In this document: piece by piece, positions 1-10,598 of the stretch
Layout: every line of letters starts with the position of its first letter
Position numbering within the stretch: the stretch's first letter is position 1
Source of the DNA: Aplysia californica
Taxonomy: Eukaryota > Mollusca > Gastropoda > Aplysiida > Aplysiidae
Reading direction: 5' to 3'
DNA length: 64,000 nucleotides
Assembly: GCF_000002075.1 (NCBI RefSeq)
Contig: NW_004797549.1
Span: 57,978-121,977, forward strand
The notes under the pieces: generated by a model
The model's input: only the letters and a program-made list of their open reading frames with translations
Database searches by the model: none
What the model was told of the DNA's origin: nothing
Program-made: the position numbers and the translations under genes

Positions 1-3000
1 TTTGGTTTAAGCGGATTCTGCTGTCTATCAGAACAGATCTGACCTCTCTCCTGGACATCAGCACAGTGCAGGTTATTGCCAAGGTAAGACACATGGGTGA
101 ACTGTGTTGTTTACCTGGGGTTTTCAGGCAGTTGTTCTAAGAAATGACCTCATATCATCACCCAAAAATAATGCTGATTCTTCATGATTACTAACTGGAA
201 TATTAAAGCAGAATGATGGACTTTTTAACCCGCTGACTTATTTCCACTTATATTTTCCCTCTGTGCTGAATTTATTTTGGAAAAATGCCAGATTTGCACA
301 TACGCTTTTTTTTGTTGCTAATAACTTTTTAATTTGTCAAAATTTCTAATGAAGGTAAGAATAAAAGTTTTAGAATATTGAAAGTTCTTTATGAATATCT
401 GAAGCAAAAAGTATTTTGTGAAGTTATTGTTGTAGTAGTGGTGTTGGAAATGACTGAATAAAAACTGCCGGTTCATTAGATCTCTAGATCTAGTCCAGAT
501 TCTAGATGCTTCGTAGGCCTACATATATTCCTCAAAGTGTTAGCTCTAGCATCAAAACCCTTTTAATCATCTTCCGATTCAAGGAAAATATGTGGAACAT
601 TTTCGTCTGAATCTGATGCGACACTATTTTCATGTTCGTCGCAGGTCGCAATTGCGAATTTTCCAACTTCACTGTCACTCAATTTCAACGTGAAACAAAA
701 AACTCCCTGTGACAAGAAAAACGATGGGCGAAATCAATTCTGAGTAGCCTACCAGCTAGCAGCATAAAAATTAGTACCTCGTTCTTTTCGTACATCGCAT
801 TATACCATGCCAATGTCTATCGTGACCGCGATCAGCGCTTTACAGAAGTTCGGGCCGTCGTGACCGAGATCAGCGCTCTAAGGGTTAATTAATTTTTTAT
901 TGAATCTGGTTGTTTTAACCTCTCCCCTCCCCCCCATGGACTCAATTTAGATCATATAGGAGGGGGGCTTCCTATCTTGCCTGTCAGGACCAGCTAAGGC
1001 CGAGAGGGAAACATTCCAGCGGAAAAACTGAGATACTTGATAAGTATTTCCTCCTTTCTGGGGAATAGAACTTAGATCTCCTGCTTGGAGCAGTGAAGCA
1101 CCTAACCACTGCACCACAGAGGCCAGTAATAATAGACTGAATTTGTGCCCATTAAAGAACACATTTCTGTGTGGATTTGACTGAAAGACGCTGATTAAAG
1201 GCAGAACTTCACTTATTCTGTCGTTTCTTAAGTGTGTTCTAACCAGTTCCCTATGAGGATGATGGAGAGTACCTCTTATAGGTCTTTTTTTTCTTTTCTT
1301 TCCCTCTCTTGTCTCTGTCTGCTTGCTGGCTTTTTTAAATACTAAATGACCATTATTGTTTCTGTGCGTTTTTACAGTATTAATGTGAAAAATAATAGCA
1401 ATGATAATGATAATTATAATTATAATGGGAATAGTAATAAATAGCATAATAATGTAGTGCAAATTTCTGCTCAACAGCAAGTGCTACCCGCTTTACTAAA
1501 GCGATAACTATAACTTTATTTTCTGTTTTTCTCTCCAGGTGCTGTGTTCGTGTGCTTCCCTGTTCTTTTTTGACATGCAGCTCTCCCACTCCTTCGCATT
1601 CCTGTGAGTGTTGCGATTATTTGTGACTGTTGATGTTTATGAAGTTTTCGTGTTTTGCTGTTGAGTTGCTGCAGAGTGGATCTTGTTTCAGACCTCACCT
1701 CCTACTTTCTGCCTTTCTGCCCGTGTGATACCTTTAACCCTACTCCCTTCTTTTCTCTTGGTATTTAAGAAAAATGTTTAAAAACTAGTTTTAGTAACAG
1801 TTTTACGTCACAAGGAACACAATAAGGTCATATAAAGTACCTAACATTAGAGGTGTTAGGATAGAGTGACAAACGCAAAAAAGAAAAAGGAGAGATAAAG
1901 ACGATGGGTGTTTGAGAGGAAAGAAGTAAAGAAGGAGCAAATCACACTAAAGCAGTTTGTACCTCTAGTTCTTCTTATGTCATACTATATAAGACGTATA
2001 TACAGTACAGCATGGATAGGTCGAACACAGAAGACTAGAAATCATGCATCAGTTGAACTGTACCTGCAGTCCCTTTTTTTTCTTCTCTTCATTATCTTTG
2101 TAAGATATCCCTTGAACTACACATCCCTCAAACTACCAAGGCCGGTCCTGACGAATTTGAGCAATATGTGTTATACTGTACATCGTACTGAAGCTACAAT
2201 TATTATACAGGGTTTCTAATAAAAAGAGGATTCATTTAAAGGATATTAACTCAGTCATCTCTACACTAATTTCAACAAAAATTCGAACAAATAAAATTCA
2301 ACCATGAGGACGTGAAGTTTGCAAATTTAATCAAATCAATCTACGTTTTCGAGAAATATCAATCAAGTTTTAACGATTTCAGCCAAAAATGGGTAAAACT
2401 GTTGATTTTTGTCTGTCTTGTCTTGCTTTTTCCTTGCCCGTATGACCATCATTATATCAATGTCCTTCTGTTTTTACTGTAACTAAACTAAAAAATAGCC
2501 GCTATTTTGCCAATTGGCAGAAAACTACTACTGCACTTTCTATGCTGTTCCTCAGACTTGCTACATGTGGTCACTGTGCGTCTTTTTTTTTCCCCACAAC
2601 AGTCTCGCCATCAACTTCCTGTGCAGTTTCGGATTCTGTGAGAGCTCGAGCCAGCGACGTAGCCCAGAGGGTGGAGCCCTTTCGCTTGGGCAGGTAAGAC
2701 AAGTCATGGAAAATAGGTTTTTAAAGTTTTTTGCAGTTTTAATAAGAGTTTTTCAGCACTTGCAATACCTATGAATACCAAATATTTGAGATGTTAGTAG
2801 AGAGTAACGTATGAGATAAAAAGGATCAGAGATAAGGATGACAAATTTTTTATAGGAGAGGAGTGAATCACACAAGAGCACCCACCCACCACCTAAGTGG
2901 GAGATATCACGGTCGCTGATCAATGCACGCTTTTAATGGGATGTATGCCTATTCTGCAGTAATATGTATACACACATATCATCGTGTTGAGATGTGCTCA

Positions 3001-4634
3001 CAGTGTTACATATAAACGTCCACCCACATACAGTGAGTGGGTGGTTGGCGGGTGCTCTGGTGTGGTTTGCTTCTTCTTTCCTATCAAACATATATCGTCC
3101 TATTCTCCCCTTTTTATTTTTTATGTTTGTTACTCTCTTGTAACACCTCTAATCTTTTGGCAATCATATGACCTTATGCAGTTGCGAGCGCCGTAAAACC
3201 TCTACTAAAACTAAACTAAAACATACAGTGAAGCCCCCTCAAATTGAGCTCTTTGGGACCTCCAGGTTTTCTTTGGTTTAGTTGGGTTTTTAGATGAGAG
3301 AGATTGCTGAAGTAGAAAAAAAAAAAGGATTCTATTTGCTTTAGGTTTATCATTGTTTCCAGATTTACTGTGTTTGGTTTAAGCGGATTCTGCTGTCTAT
3401 CAGAACAGATGAAGATAGCAAAAGAAAAATTGTCAAAGTCACTCTTCAAATCTTAAAGTGCAATTTTCTTTAATGGTTTGTTTTTTCTACCTTCTTTTGA
3501 AAAGGGTCTCCAACTTGAAACTGAATCTGTTGTTCAGTTTGACAGGTTTTTTTTTTTAGAGTTGTTTTTTTTTACTGGTTTAACACCCCTTTCAACACTG
3601 AAAATAAGGTTATTTAAATATATGGGATGGGACCTCTAAATTTAACATCTGTCTCCCTTAGGACTATGCCAAATGGATGTAGACCCAAACTCCCCAAATA
3701 ACCTATGATCAAGAACACCTGGTTAGGGATTCAAAACCAGGGCTATCTGCTCCATAGTTCAGCATGATACCAATTGAGCTAAAGGAAGTCCTTTTGTGAG
3801 TGACCATTGAAACCTAGTGCACATGTTGAAGGCAATATTTGAGTAGTCTTTATTTTGTGTCTTTCATTCAATAGTACACAACACTGCTAATGAATAGATG
3901 TGCTCACATGCAAGTTCATGCTCTCACACATAAATGCACACACTGTCGGATGCCTGTGTACGCTGTCTTAAATGTGTTAAAGAGGAAACACCAGTAGTAT
4001 AGCGAAACTTGGAAATAACAAAGTCGTCAGACATTTAATTTTGTGGAATCTGCGTGTTCATTATATGCTATTTGAGCAACAAGTTACGCTGCAGTGTAGA
4101 GCTTAGCATACATCAATGTTTTGTTCCACAGACCGGAACTCTATTCATAGCCTAGATCTATGTCGAGGCTAACCTATTACTGTTCAGTAGCCAGGGGAAA
4201 AATATGACTGTGACGCTTCTATATCTCAACGAACATTCTATGTCAGGAACACAGGTGCGCCCCCCACCCAACAGTGCCACACTTTGGGTGGTTGGTGGTG
4301 TTCTAATGTAGTTTTCTCCTTCTTTTCCTTCAAACACCTATCATCCTTATATCTCTCATGCTTCTTTTCATAGCATATTACTCTCAATTAATATTTCTAG
4401 TGTACAGTATGTGTGTATCCTACTTATTTTGACCTTTTGCCACTAAACATTTGCAATGAAAGTTTATATAATAAAGTCAGAACTCAAGTTTTCTTGAATT
4501 CTTTCTTTCTGTAGGGTCTTCTGCCGCAGTCCTCTGACCGGGACAGTAAGCCTTCAAATGACGACATTGATGAGCCACAACTGCTCAAAAGACACGAACT
4601 GCAGCAGGATATGATTCGTCTGGAGCTTGGATGA
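1..4634 (+). CDS. C-terminal part of an unidentified multi-pass membrane protein (4 exons)
   Basis: Four exons join in one frame: ~1-83, 1539-1603, 2603-2693 and 4515-4634 (TGA at 4632-4634). Donors are gtaagac, gtgagtg and gtaagac; acceptors are ctccag, caacag and tgtag. Phases agree (0, 2, 0). The visible 118 residues begin about WFKRILLSIRTD if the first exon runs to the window edge. Two hydrophobic stretches follow (VIAKVLCSCASLFFF and FAFLLAINFLCSFGF), then a polar tail of about 65 residues rich in Ser, Asp, Glu and Gln, ending IRLELG. This looks like the last two membrane spans and the cytosolic tail of a multi-pass protein. I do not recognise the family and give no function. The start lies outside the window. 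Caution: the first 38 bases recur exactly at 3373-3410, so the true left edge of the first exon is uncertain; it could be base 37, after an AG. Confidence 0.75.
229..884 (-). mobile_element. piggyBac-like DNA transposon relic
   Basis: TTAA at 225-228 and again at 885-888 flank a 656-base segment. The left end reads CCCGCTGA and the right end, on the minus strand, CCCTTAGAGCGCTGATC, both of piggyBac style. On the minus strand around 560-680 an acidic stretch (SDSEVGKFAI, then DEHENSVASDSDENV) ends at a stop. It resembles the acidic N-terminus typical of piggyBac transposases. The catalytic core is missing, so this is non-autonomous. The TSD match and acidic peptide are seen; the superfamily is inferred. 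Confidence 0.65.
930..1126 (-). repeat. tRNA-derived SINE (family S)
   Basis: On the minus strand the head reads GTGGTGCAGTGGTTAGG (A-box-like), then about 35 bases on AAGTTCTATTCCCC (B-box-like, degenerate), as in tRNA-headed SINEs. The body continues to a poly-pyrimidine and G/C run near 935-960. Related copies lie at 13475-13668, 13705-13893, 52575-52690 and 58455-58562. Confidence 0.6.
1262..1372 (-). repeat. Family B SINE-like repeat
   Basis: Family B in its + form runs: GACACAATAATGGGCATT, a run of GACAGACAGA, AACAGAGGGAAAG, AAGTAGGACCTACC, then CCAACCACCCA. This copy is reversed and diverged (ttctttccctctcttg, then atgaccattattg). Confidence 0.5.
1395..1500. repeat. Family N SINE fragment
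   Basis: An AT-rich (TAATAATA)-type run leads into 'tctgctcaacagcaagtgctacccgcttt'-like sequence, a diverged copy of the GCGCTATACAAATGC-tailed SINE seen best at 54840-55167. Confidence 0.45.
1787..1951 (+). repeat. Family A SINE-like repeat
   Basis: Family A, the commonest repeat here, reads on its + form: GTTTTAGTAAGAGTTTTAC, GGCACTTGCAACACAATAAG, GTCATATAAGTGCCGAAGAT, TAGAGGTGTTACAAGAGAGT, AACAAACACAAAAAAGAAGG, AGAGATAAGGATGATAGATG, TTTGATAGGAAAGAAGGAGC, AAACCACACCAGAGCACCCG, CCAACCACCCAC. This copy is nearly full length. No clear tRNA, 7SL or 5S head was recognised, so 'SINE-like' is an inference from length and abundance. Confidence 0.6.
2405..2478 (-). repeat. Family B repeat, degenerate
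   Basis: Reverse-orientation remnant: tgtctgtcttgtcttgcttt, then atgaccatcattatatcaat and gtccttctg. Confidence 0.35.
2735..2898 (+). repeat. Family A repeat
   Basis: Begins agttttaataagagttttt just after the 2693 donor and ends agcacccacccaccacct. The middle part is shortened. Confidence 0.55.
3035..3222 (-). repeat. Family A repeat, reversed
   Basis: Starts gggtggttggcgggtgctct and ends gagcgccgtaaaacctctac then taaaactaaa. One of the best full-length copies. Confidence 0.65.
3226..3440. mobile_element. Possible Tigger/pogo-like terminal fragment
   Basis: TACAGTGAAGCCCCCTCAAA at 3226 followed by repeated 'ggtttagttggg' and 'ggtttaagcgg' text looks like the start of a Tigger (pogo) TIR, whose ends begin CAGT after a TA target. 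No matching right end was found, so the boundary is a guess. Confidence 0.35.
3373..3410 (+). repeat. Exact 38-base copy of window positions 1-38
   Basis: Bases 3373-3410 are identical to 1-38, including the AG at 35-36, and the two diverge straight after. See the findings for the two possible readings. Confidence 0.85.
3640..3800 (-). repeat. tRNA-derived SINE
   Basis: On the minus strand: TTTAGCTCAATTGGTATCAT (good A box) followed by CCTGGTTTTGAATCCC (B box), the spacing of a tRNA. The acceptor-stem halves do not pair well and the body continues past 3700 downwards, so it is a SINE rather than a working tRNA gene. Confidence 0.55.
4285..4402 (-). repeat. Family A repeat, reversed, truncated
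   Basis: gggtggttggtggtgttcta at the start, then tcaaacacctatcatcctta. It is lost after the 'ttactctc' portion. Confidence 0.5.
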
Positions 4635-4753
4635 TTCAGGGGGTGATTTTTGTTGCGTTAAATAGAGGTTTGTGACAATTCTCAGATCAGAAAGTTTTTA
4701 TGATTCATCGGGTGATTTTTTTATGTTTTTGAGTGGAGATTTTGGATGATATA

Positions 4754-5043
4754 TTTGTGTCACGATGTGGTGGAATCAGGCACTGGTCAATTTTTGGGCA
4801 TGTGGTTTTTACTGTCATCTTAAAACTTGTTCATTCGTCTATCTTTCGATTTAAAAAGTATCCATCTGTCTTTAACAGAAGTCAAAATATTTGCAAATGA
4901 AATATGTTATTAATGAACACAAAAGATGTTGAGCCAAAAAAACAAAAATTTTATAGAAATTCCCAACCAGTGGACAAATGCGGCAATATCTTTGATTTCA
5001 TTAGTTTGATGAGCACCTGATTTCACCACGATGCCTCACGTTT
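4754..5043. mobile_element. Family C MITE
   Basis: Left end TTTGTGTCACGATGTGGTGG then AATCAGGCACTGGTCAA after a TA. Right end GAGCACCTGATTTCACCACG then ATGCCTCAC. These are inverted repeats of each other. The right TA is no longer visible. See the model copy at 29789-30229. Confidence 0.65.
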
Positions 5044-5159
5044 GGTCCTTTTGGAGATTTAGAATGACTCTCTCAAAGATTTTGTACTATTAGATGATCC
5101 ATGTTTGGGTTTTGGATGATACACATGGAGGTTTTAAATGACCTGTGAGGACATATCCG

Positions 5160-5362
5160 ATGACAGGTGTCAAACTCACGGCCTGCCATCAGGCCTATCA
5201 AACAATTCTGTCCATCCTACAGGAAAATTTCAAGTAAGCCATTCTGTGGACCTCCATAACACAAAACTTTTTTCCAAACATAAACAAATTTATGGCATAG
5301 AAAGGATGCCTAATACCGATCTTCTACAAGTTGTTAGGAGAGTGAAAATTGAAATGCCTTGA
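5160..5362. mobile_element. hAT-like terminal remnant
   Basis: GACAGGTGTCAAACTCACGG then CCTGCCATCAGGCC matches the well-known hAT-type terminal text CAGNGGTGTCAAACTCACGG (from memory). A second end was not found. Confidence 0.35.
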
Positions 5363-6039
5363 TTTGGTCGTTTTTCTATCTTTTGTCAATATTCATTCAT
5401 GTGCTCACATTCTGTTTAAAAGAGGTTTAGTCGTCCACTGTGTAATAAGTGTTTATTCAGTTTGTCTCACCACCTTAAATGTAATTTGAGCAATTGAGTT
5501 TGGTACCTCTGTTTTCGATGGTCCACATGGAGATGTTGAAAGATCTATGAGGACAATATAGATGATCTGCCTGGAGAATTTGGATAACTACATGGAGATT
5601 AAGGGTGATCTGAGAGGACATGTTAGACGATCCATATTGAGATTCTGTATGATTTGTGAGGACAATTCAGATGATCCACATTGAGATTTTGAATGTGTAA
5701 TGACAGTTTAGATGATCCACATTGAGATTTTTGATGACTGTATGTAGATTTTTGATGATCTGTATAAATATTGACCAAGTTTTTGTCCTTGTAGCAATGC
5801 GCCATTGACCATCAACAATTTTCACACTCCCGGCTCAAGTAGTGTTAGTAGTTAGTGTTGCATGGCCCCATTAGGTGGTCATTTTTCTGGTACTTTGTGC
5901 AGATCTAAGCGGTGGTCCTGTATCTCTGTGGACACAGTGGGTTGTGTTTATGTTATTTCTTTTCTTGGGTAAGTTGGGTTTTTTTCTGTTCAAAAAGCTC
6001 CATTAGCTTTCTTAAGATGGATAAAAAATGAATCACATA

Positions 6040-6482
6040 ATTGTGTGACGACGCGGTGGAATCAGGCACTGGTCTATTTTTTAGCATTCGGAGTTGTTGA
6101 TATCATCTTAAAACTTTTTCACTTGTCTTGCTTTGGATTTTTTTAAGATACCCATCTATCTTCCATGGAAGTCGAGATATTTGCGATTGAAGGGGGTGGG
6201 GGCCATCATGTGTCAAGGGTAAATTATGTGTGGAAATGACTGTCAAATTTTGGTTGCTTCCAAAGCTGGAGGTCTTTAGAAACTGCAAATTACCTTTTTT
6301 TTGTGCCTTTTTTCAACATTTTTCCTTAAAATCCACTCAGAAATTTGTTTTAAATGGACATAAAAGATTTTGAGCCGAAAAACAAAATTTCGATAAAACT
6401 TGCCAAAGGGGTGAAAAGGTGCCAGTTTTTTCTATTTCATTGTCTTGATGAGCGCCTGATTTCACCACAATGCCTCTCAATT
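6040..6482. mobile_element. Family C MITE, near full length
   Basis: Left end AATTGTGTGACGACGCGGTG after TA at 6038-6039. Right end AGCGCCTGATTTCACCACAA then TGCCTCTCAATT. About 443 bases, close to the 441 of the model copy at 29789. No open reading frame of note. Confidence 0.75.
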
Positions 6483-6539
6483 TGTTTGTGGGTACAAATG
6501 TACTACAAGTCTTGTGCAAAGAAAACGTGGAGATGAAAA

Positions 6540-7700
6540 ATTTCACTATTGTGGTTTTTTATTTTTGTCTGCGAATGAGTTCTTGAAACACTTCCCCTGT
6601 GATGATAGTGAGGGGTTTTCTGTCTTTTCAACTTTCCACAAGTCATGAAGACTGCTGAATTTTTTGTTCATAAGCTTACCTCATGCAATTAATACTTACA
6701 GTGACTGTTTTCATAGTGTGTATGTTTGTAGTCGTGATTCACTATTCTACATCCAGTTCTTTGCAAGCATTTTTCCGACATAAATTTGGAGCCATGTTTT
6801 TGTCTTTGATTCCTTTTATCTTTTTAATGTAGATGTTTACATTTGTATTTTGTGTTTACCTCTTTTTTCTTTCTCTTTTATTCAAGTTTTCTCAAAACTT
6901 TACTGAAGTGGTATTTTTCATTTGAACTACGGTGTATATTTACGTCTATCCTGAGGTTTTTTTCATTTTAAAAAAATTCAGTTTTTTCTGTATGTGTTAT
7001 TCTACAAATATTCTGGAATTGAATAAACATATGATGTTTGTGAATTGTTTAAGGGCACCACAGGTAAACCTTTTTTTCTTGTACCCTGTTTATCATGGTG
7101 GATATGACTCACTGACAACACGCGCATCTCGGGTGTTCATCTTTCTTGCTTATTCCCTGTTATCAAAACGATGCATCCGTACGTCATGTTTTACTATCGT
7201 ATCCATATGCCGTGGGGAACTCTATGCCACCAGTTTCCAAAGAGGAAATTTACTCGTTTATCCGATCGGTATGCTTTGCGTAGCGGTCTGTCAAAATGAA
7301 TTTTTAAGAAATACTGAAAGTTTCAAAGAGATCTTCGTACTGGAAGTATTCTAAAATGTGAAGAATACTACCCTGGGGGTACAAAATGACCCCAGGGCAT
7401 ACGGATAGGGTTAATTAAACTAAACTCAACATATTGACTGCTGTGTTTAAGACTCAGCCATTTGCCATTTTGAAAAGTGACGTATGACGGTGCCTTCCAC
7501 TGAGCAGTGGCTATGTTGTTGTTTTTTACCTTGCTCTGTTTATGATGAATGAAAAAGTAAATTCTTCCGTTTACCCTGCTCCTTTCTTTTATGTGTTACA
7601 TGTATTAGTATTGTCCTAAACTGCTTCCTTGTGAAATGTAGATCATCATTGTTAAGCTGACTTGGCATAAAGGACGCTAAGATGCACGTGTTGTCTGTAA
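6540..7700. other. Intergenic, mostly unassigned
   Basis: AT-rich. A possible piggyBac-type end (CCCAGGGCATACGGATAG then GGTTAA) sits at 7389-7416 with no partner seen. The open frame 6932-7354 has no recognisable domain. Confidence 0.35.
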
Positions 7701-7724
7701 GTCACATCCACTATGATGCCTCAT

Positions 7725-7805
7725 CTCTTAGTAATAATAATAATAATAGATAGCATTTGTATAGCGCAAATCCCTGCTCAACAGCAGGCTCTATGGGCTT
7801 GTCTC
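7725..7805. repeat. Family N SINE tail fragment
   Basis: (TAA)n then tagatagcatttgtatagcg and ctgctcaacagcaggctcta, the 3' tail of family N in reverse orientation. Confidence 0.6.
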
Positions 7806-8061
7806 TTCATTGTTCTATTTGATATATGTTTAGTATCTTCTACATATTTAATAGGATTAAAAATGCATAAATCGTTGGCAAGCTATTCAACTGTTCTAAA
7901 CCCAGAAAGCAAAATATTTGAAGAAAGAAGAAACTTGTTTCTTTCCTCCATTATAAATTGTACCTTACATGTGTTGTTTTTTCCCAACGTTTAGAATTTG
8001 AATTTCAGTAAAATATTAAAGCACATGCAACCAATACCACAGATTAAGAAACCCTAATATG

Positions 8062-8186
8062 CAGGTGGTTGGAGGGCACCACTGGTAGGTCCTACCTCTT
8101 TATTTTCTCTCTTTTGTTTCTGTCTGTCTTACTGTTTCCCAACATTAAATGCCCATTATTATGTCAGTGTGCTTCTCTTTACTCAA
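8062..8186 (-). repeat. Family B repeat, reversed, near full length
   Basis: gcaggtggttggagggcacc then actggtaggtcctacctctt, tctctcttttgtttctgtct, aacattaaatgcccattatt and atgtcagtgtgcttctcttt. The best reverse-orientation member. Confidence 0.6.
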
Positions 8187-8539
8187 AATAAATAAACTAT
8201 AAATTATAATAAAATTCTGGGCCTAGAATATCTGAACAGCTGACCAACGATATCTTTGTTCAGTTTCATCTTTTTGCAATGGTCTTTTCAGCGTTGTCGG
8301 TATCATGTTCACCTACCATGTTCACCTACGCATTGCGGTGTTCTGTAACTTGAGTTGTTTATGGAGTTTTTCCAAGGGCTCTCAGCCAACTTGTCCTTGT
8401 CCTAACGGAAGTGAATGTTAAATTAGGAGGTCAAAGGTCAGGCCTCCTAAATTGCCGGTGTTTTACAGAGGCTTTACAGCCATATTATACTAAACTAAAT
8501 ACTACTACGTAACTATTGTGTATCATCTTTTTGTGATCT

Positions 8540-9180
8540 CCACAGTGAGTGGGTTGAAATGTACATGACATTGGGTTGATATTTTTGGGGTGTTTTTCTT
8601 TTGTTTTTTTGTTTTTTGAGGGGGCGGAGTTTGTTTTGTTGATTGTTGGGTTGTTGTTGTTTTTTTGTTGATTTTTTTTTGGGGGGGTCATCTTTACTGC
8701 AAAAAAATTTTAATCATGTGTGTATGATACATTTCTTTTTTCTTCTCTTTCCACACATTACTTATTTTTTCATTTCCACAGCCAGTGGACAAACACTTTC
8801 ATGTAACTTTATTCTTTTTTTTTTTTTTCTTTCTGTTCCGCAGCCAGTGGAAGACCATAACACATTATTCGTTTTTCTTTTTTCTATCATTTCCACAAAC
8901 AGTTAAACAAACACACACATAAATTGTTCAATTTTGTCTTTCTCTTTTTTCCACTGCCATTTAAGTTACGCAGCCTTATCCATTTTTGTATGGGTTTTTG
9001 TTTTTTTTTGCTTAAATGATGTTAACTTAATGATCATAGACCATAACATTGTTTATGATTTTGTTCAGTAAAGTACTTTTTTTTTTCATTTAATATCTTG
9101 AATTTTATCAAACCTGTTGCGGCTGAAAACAAACTTGTTTCTTTGTACACTTTCGAGCTTGATTCTGTAATTCCAATGAA
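8540..9180. repeat. T-rich low-complexity region with a local duplication
   Basis: Long T and T/G runs. A short block (ttccacagccagtgg) recurs at about 8778 and, as ttccgcagccagtgg, at about 8838. No gene seen. Confidence 0.5.
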
Positions 9181-9379
9181 TTAAGACTCTGTGTCTCTCA
9201 GGGGACTGTATTCACGATATTCATGGTTTTGATCATTTGAATCAGTTGGACCTATACGATTCGAGTCAGATTCGTTTTGTAGCAGAGGAATTTCCAGGAG
9301 AAAAATATTTGTTAAAGACTTTGCAGAGCAAAGATATTTCCTCTCTAGTTTCTTGTACTTTTCTTCTGAATTTTTAAAA

Positions 9380-9451
9380 AGCTCTAATCTTCTGGCGCTC
9401 ATATGACCTTATGCAGTTGCGAGCACCGTAAAACCTCTACTAAAACTAAAA
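9380..9451 (-). repeat. Family A repeat, reversed, 5' part only
   Basis: gctctaatcttctggcgctc, then atatgaccttatgcagttgc and gagcaccgtaaaacctctac. Confidence 0.6.
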
Positions 9452-9474
9452 CTTCCAAACGCAACAAAGCTTTC

Positions 9475-9820
9475 CTATTGTTGTTTCTCTTGACTGTCTT
9501 CTTTTTTTTTTTTCCCAGCTCTAAATGACCATTAGTCTGCCATATGCTGACCAAACGTTTTTTACTAACAGTAGTTTTGAGAAAAAAAAGGCATTTTGTC
9601 AGCATAACCATGAAAGAAAAGGCATTTTTCCAAACTTTGCATTAAAATTTATTCAAAAACTAGTCGCAGTTTCACTTTGTTTGATTTTTTCATGCAAGCA
9701 GGGTAACTGATCAGGCTATCCATTCAGCAAATAAAAAAATGTTGGCGCCAAAAATGAAAAAAAGGCGTTTTGTCAGCTTTGAGCAGTATTGTGTCAGCGT
9801 GCTTCTCTTTTAGTAGGTAT
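9475..9820 (-). repeat. Family B repeat split by an inserted MITE
   Basis: The left half ends aaatgaccatta at 9534; the right half resumes tattgtgtcagcgtgcttct at 9787. The intact family text is cccattattatgtcagtgtg. The missing-TA arithmetic fits one TA duplicated on insertion. Confidence 0.6.
9535..9786. mobile_element. MITE inserted in a family B repeat, TA target duplication
   Basis: 252 bases flanked by TA (9533-9534 and 9787-9788). Ends: GTCTGCCATATGCTGACC then AAACG on the left; CTGCTCAAAGCTGACAAAAC on the right (minus strand). Both share GCTGACMAAACG at similar depth. No coding capacity. The TA target suggests the Tc1/mariner superfamily. Confidence 0.6.
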
Positions 9821-9984
9821 TTCTTCCCTAGCTCTTATTGTATATGGTGTAACATGTGACATGGCATGACACACAGCATAAGGTGTGGCATGTTACAGCA
9901 TTGTCAAAATACATGTGTAATAATTGTTGCTGTTGTGCAATTCTGTAAAAACTTCCTGGGGGATAATGTAATAATTTGAATAAT

Positions 9985-10045
9985 AATAAAAATTGCATTT
10001 TGATTTATTTATATTGCGCCTACCCATGCTCTATGTGCTTTCCAA
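9985..10045. repeat. Family N-like fragment
   Basis: aataataataaaaattgcat then tttatattgcgcctacccat and gctctatgtgctttcc, a diverged tail. Confidence 0.35.
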
Positions 10046-10276
10046 TTTACAACTATCGTTTTGTTCATTTTTTGCGGAGGGGGTCTTTTTTCTCCTATTT
10101 CTGTCATTCTGTCACAAATGTGAGAGACAGAACATTAGATCGATTTGAATGTCCTCTTGAACAATAATAAAAGAGATAAAAAAGTAAAGGTGTTCATCTA
10201 CTTTGTCTGCTTTGTGAGATTTGTTACTAAATAGCACAAGACTCAGTCTATGCTTAAGTTGCCCTCCGCACTCCCA

Positions 10277-10467
10277 TATCTCTGTCCCCGTCGTTTTCTG
10301 CAAGAAAAATTCTGAAATTATGCAAACTGAGCCCAAAAATTTGAAATTGTGCGATTTCTGTTAATTTTAACAAAGAATGATAAAGGAAAATAATTGAAAA
10401 TTATGCAAAAAATGATCAAAGTTTGCTAAATTATGCTGGATGCATAAAACCACGGGGACAGATATCT
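10277..10467. mobile_element. Short MITE with CTGTCCCCG ends (family M)
   Basis: Left TATCTCTGTCCCCGTCGTTT then TCTGCA. The right end on the minus strand reads ATATCTGTCCCCGTGGTTTT then ATGCA. These are inverted repeats of about 26 bases. The interior is AT-rich with repeated aaattatgcaaa. A longer relative lies at 27608-28269. Confidence 0.6.
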
Positions 10468-10598
10468 GTGGATGGTTGGCTTGTGCTCTAGTATGGTTTA
10501 CTTCTTCTTTTCTTTTCAAACATCTATTGCCCTTATCTCTGCTCCTTCTTTTTTGTGTTTGTTATTTTCTTGTAACACCTCTGATCTTCAGCACTTAA
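10468..10598 (-). repeat. Family A repeat, reversed
   Basis: tggatggttggcttgtgctc, then tagtatggtttacttcttct and gtaacacctctgatcttcag. It abuts the MITE at 10277-10467 directly. Confidence 0.6.

Larger units (their letters stand above)
84..1538 (+). other. Intron, repeat-filled
   Basis: No exon seen. It holds a piggyBac-like relic (229-884), a tRNA-derived SINE (930-1126), a family B copy (1262-1372) and a family N fragment (1395-1500), each listed separately. Confidence 0.7.
1604..2602 (+). other. Intron
   Basis: It holds a family A copy (1787-1951) and a faint family B copy (2405-2478). Nothing else recognised. Confidence 0.6.
2694..4514 (+). other. Last intron of the 5' gene
   Basis: It contains family A copies at 2735-2898, 3035-3222 and 4285-4402, a tRNA-like SINE at 3640-3800, and the 38-base duplication at 3373-3410 within a Tigger-like repeat that starts near 3226. 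Confidence 0.6.
4615..5790. repeat. Degenerate minisatellite at and after the stop codon
   Basis: From the stop codon onward a motif of about 30-45 bases recurs in loose form: GATGATCCACATTGAGATTT and TGAATGATCTGTGAGGACA. It is clearest at 5090-5160 and 5515-5770. It is interrupted by a family C element (4754-5043) and another insert (5160-5362). It probably forms part of the 3' UTR of the upstream gene. Confidence 0.55.

Noticed and set aside
3700-3800. tRNA gene on the minus strand
   Set aside because: A and B boxes are good but the acceptor stem does not pair and SINE body follows.
6932-7354. 140-codon frame downstream of the 5' gene
   Set aside because: T-rich composition, no domain, no homologue recalled, no splice context.
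7389-7416. piggyBac-type end ATAGGGTTAA
   Set aside because: Suggestive text but no matching left end; mentioned only in the intergenic note.
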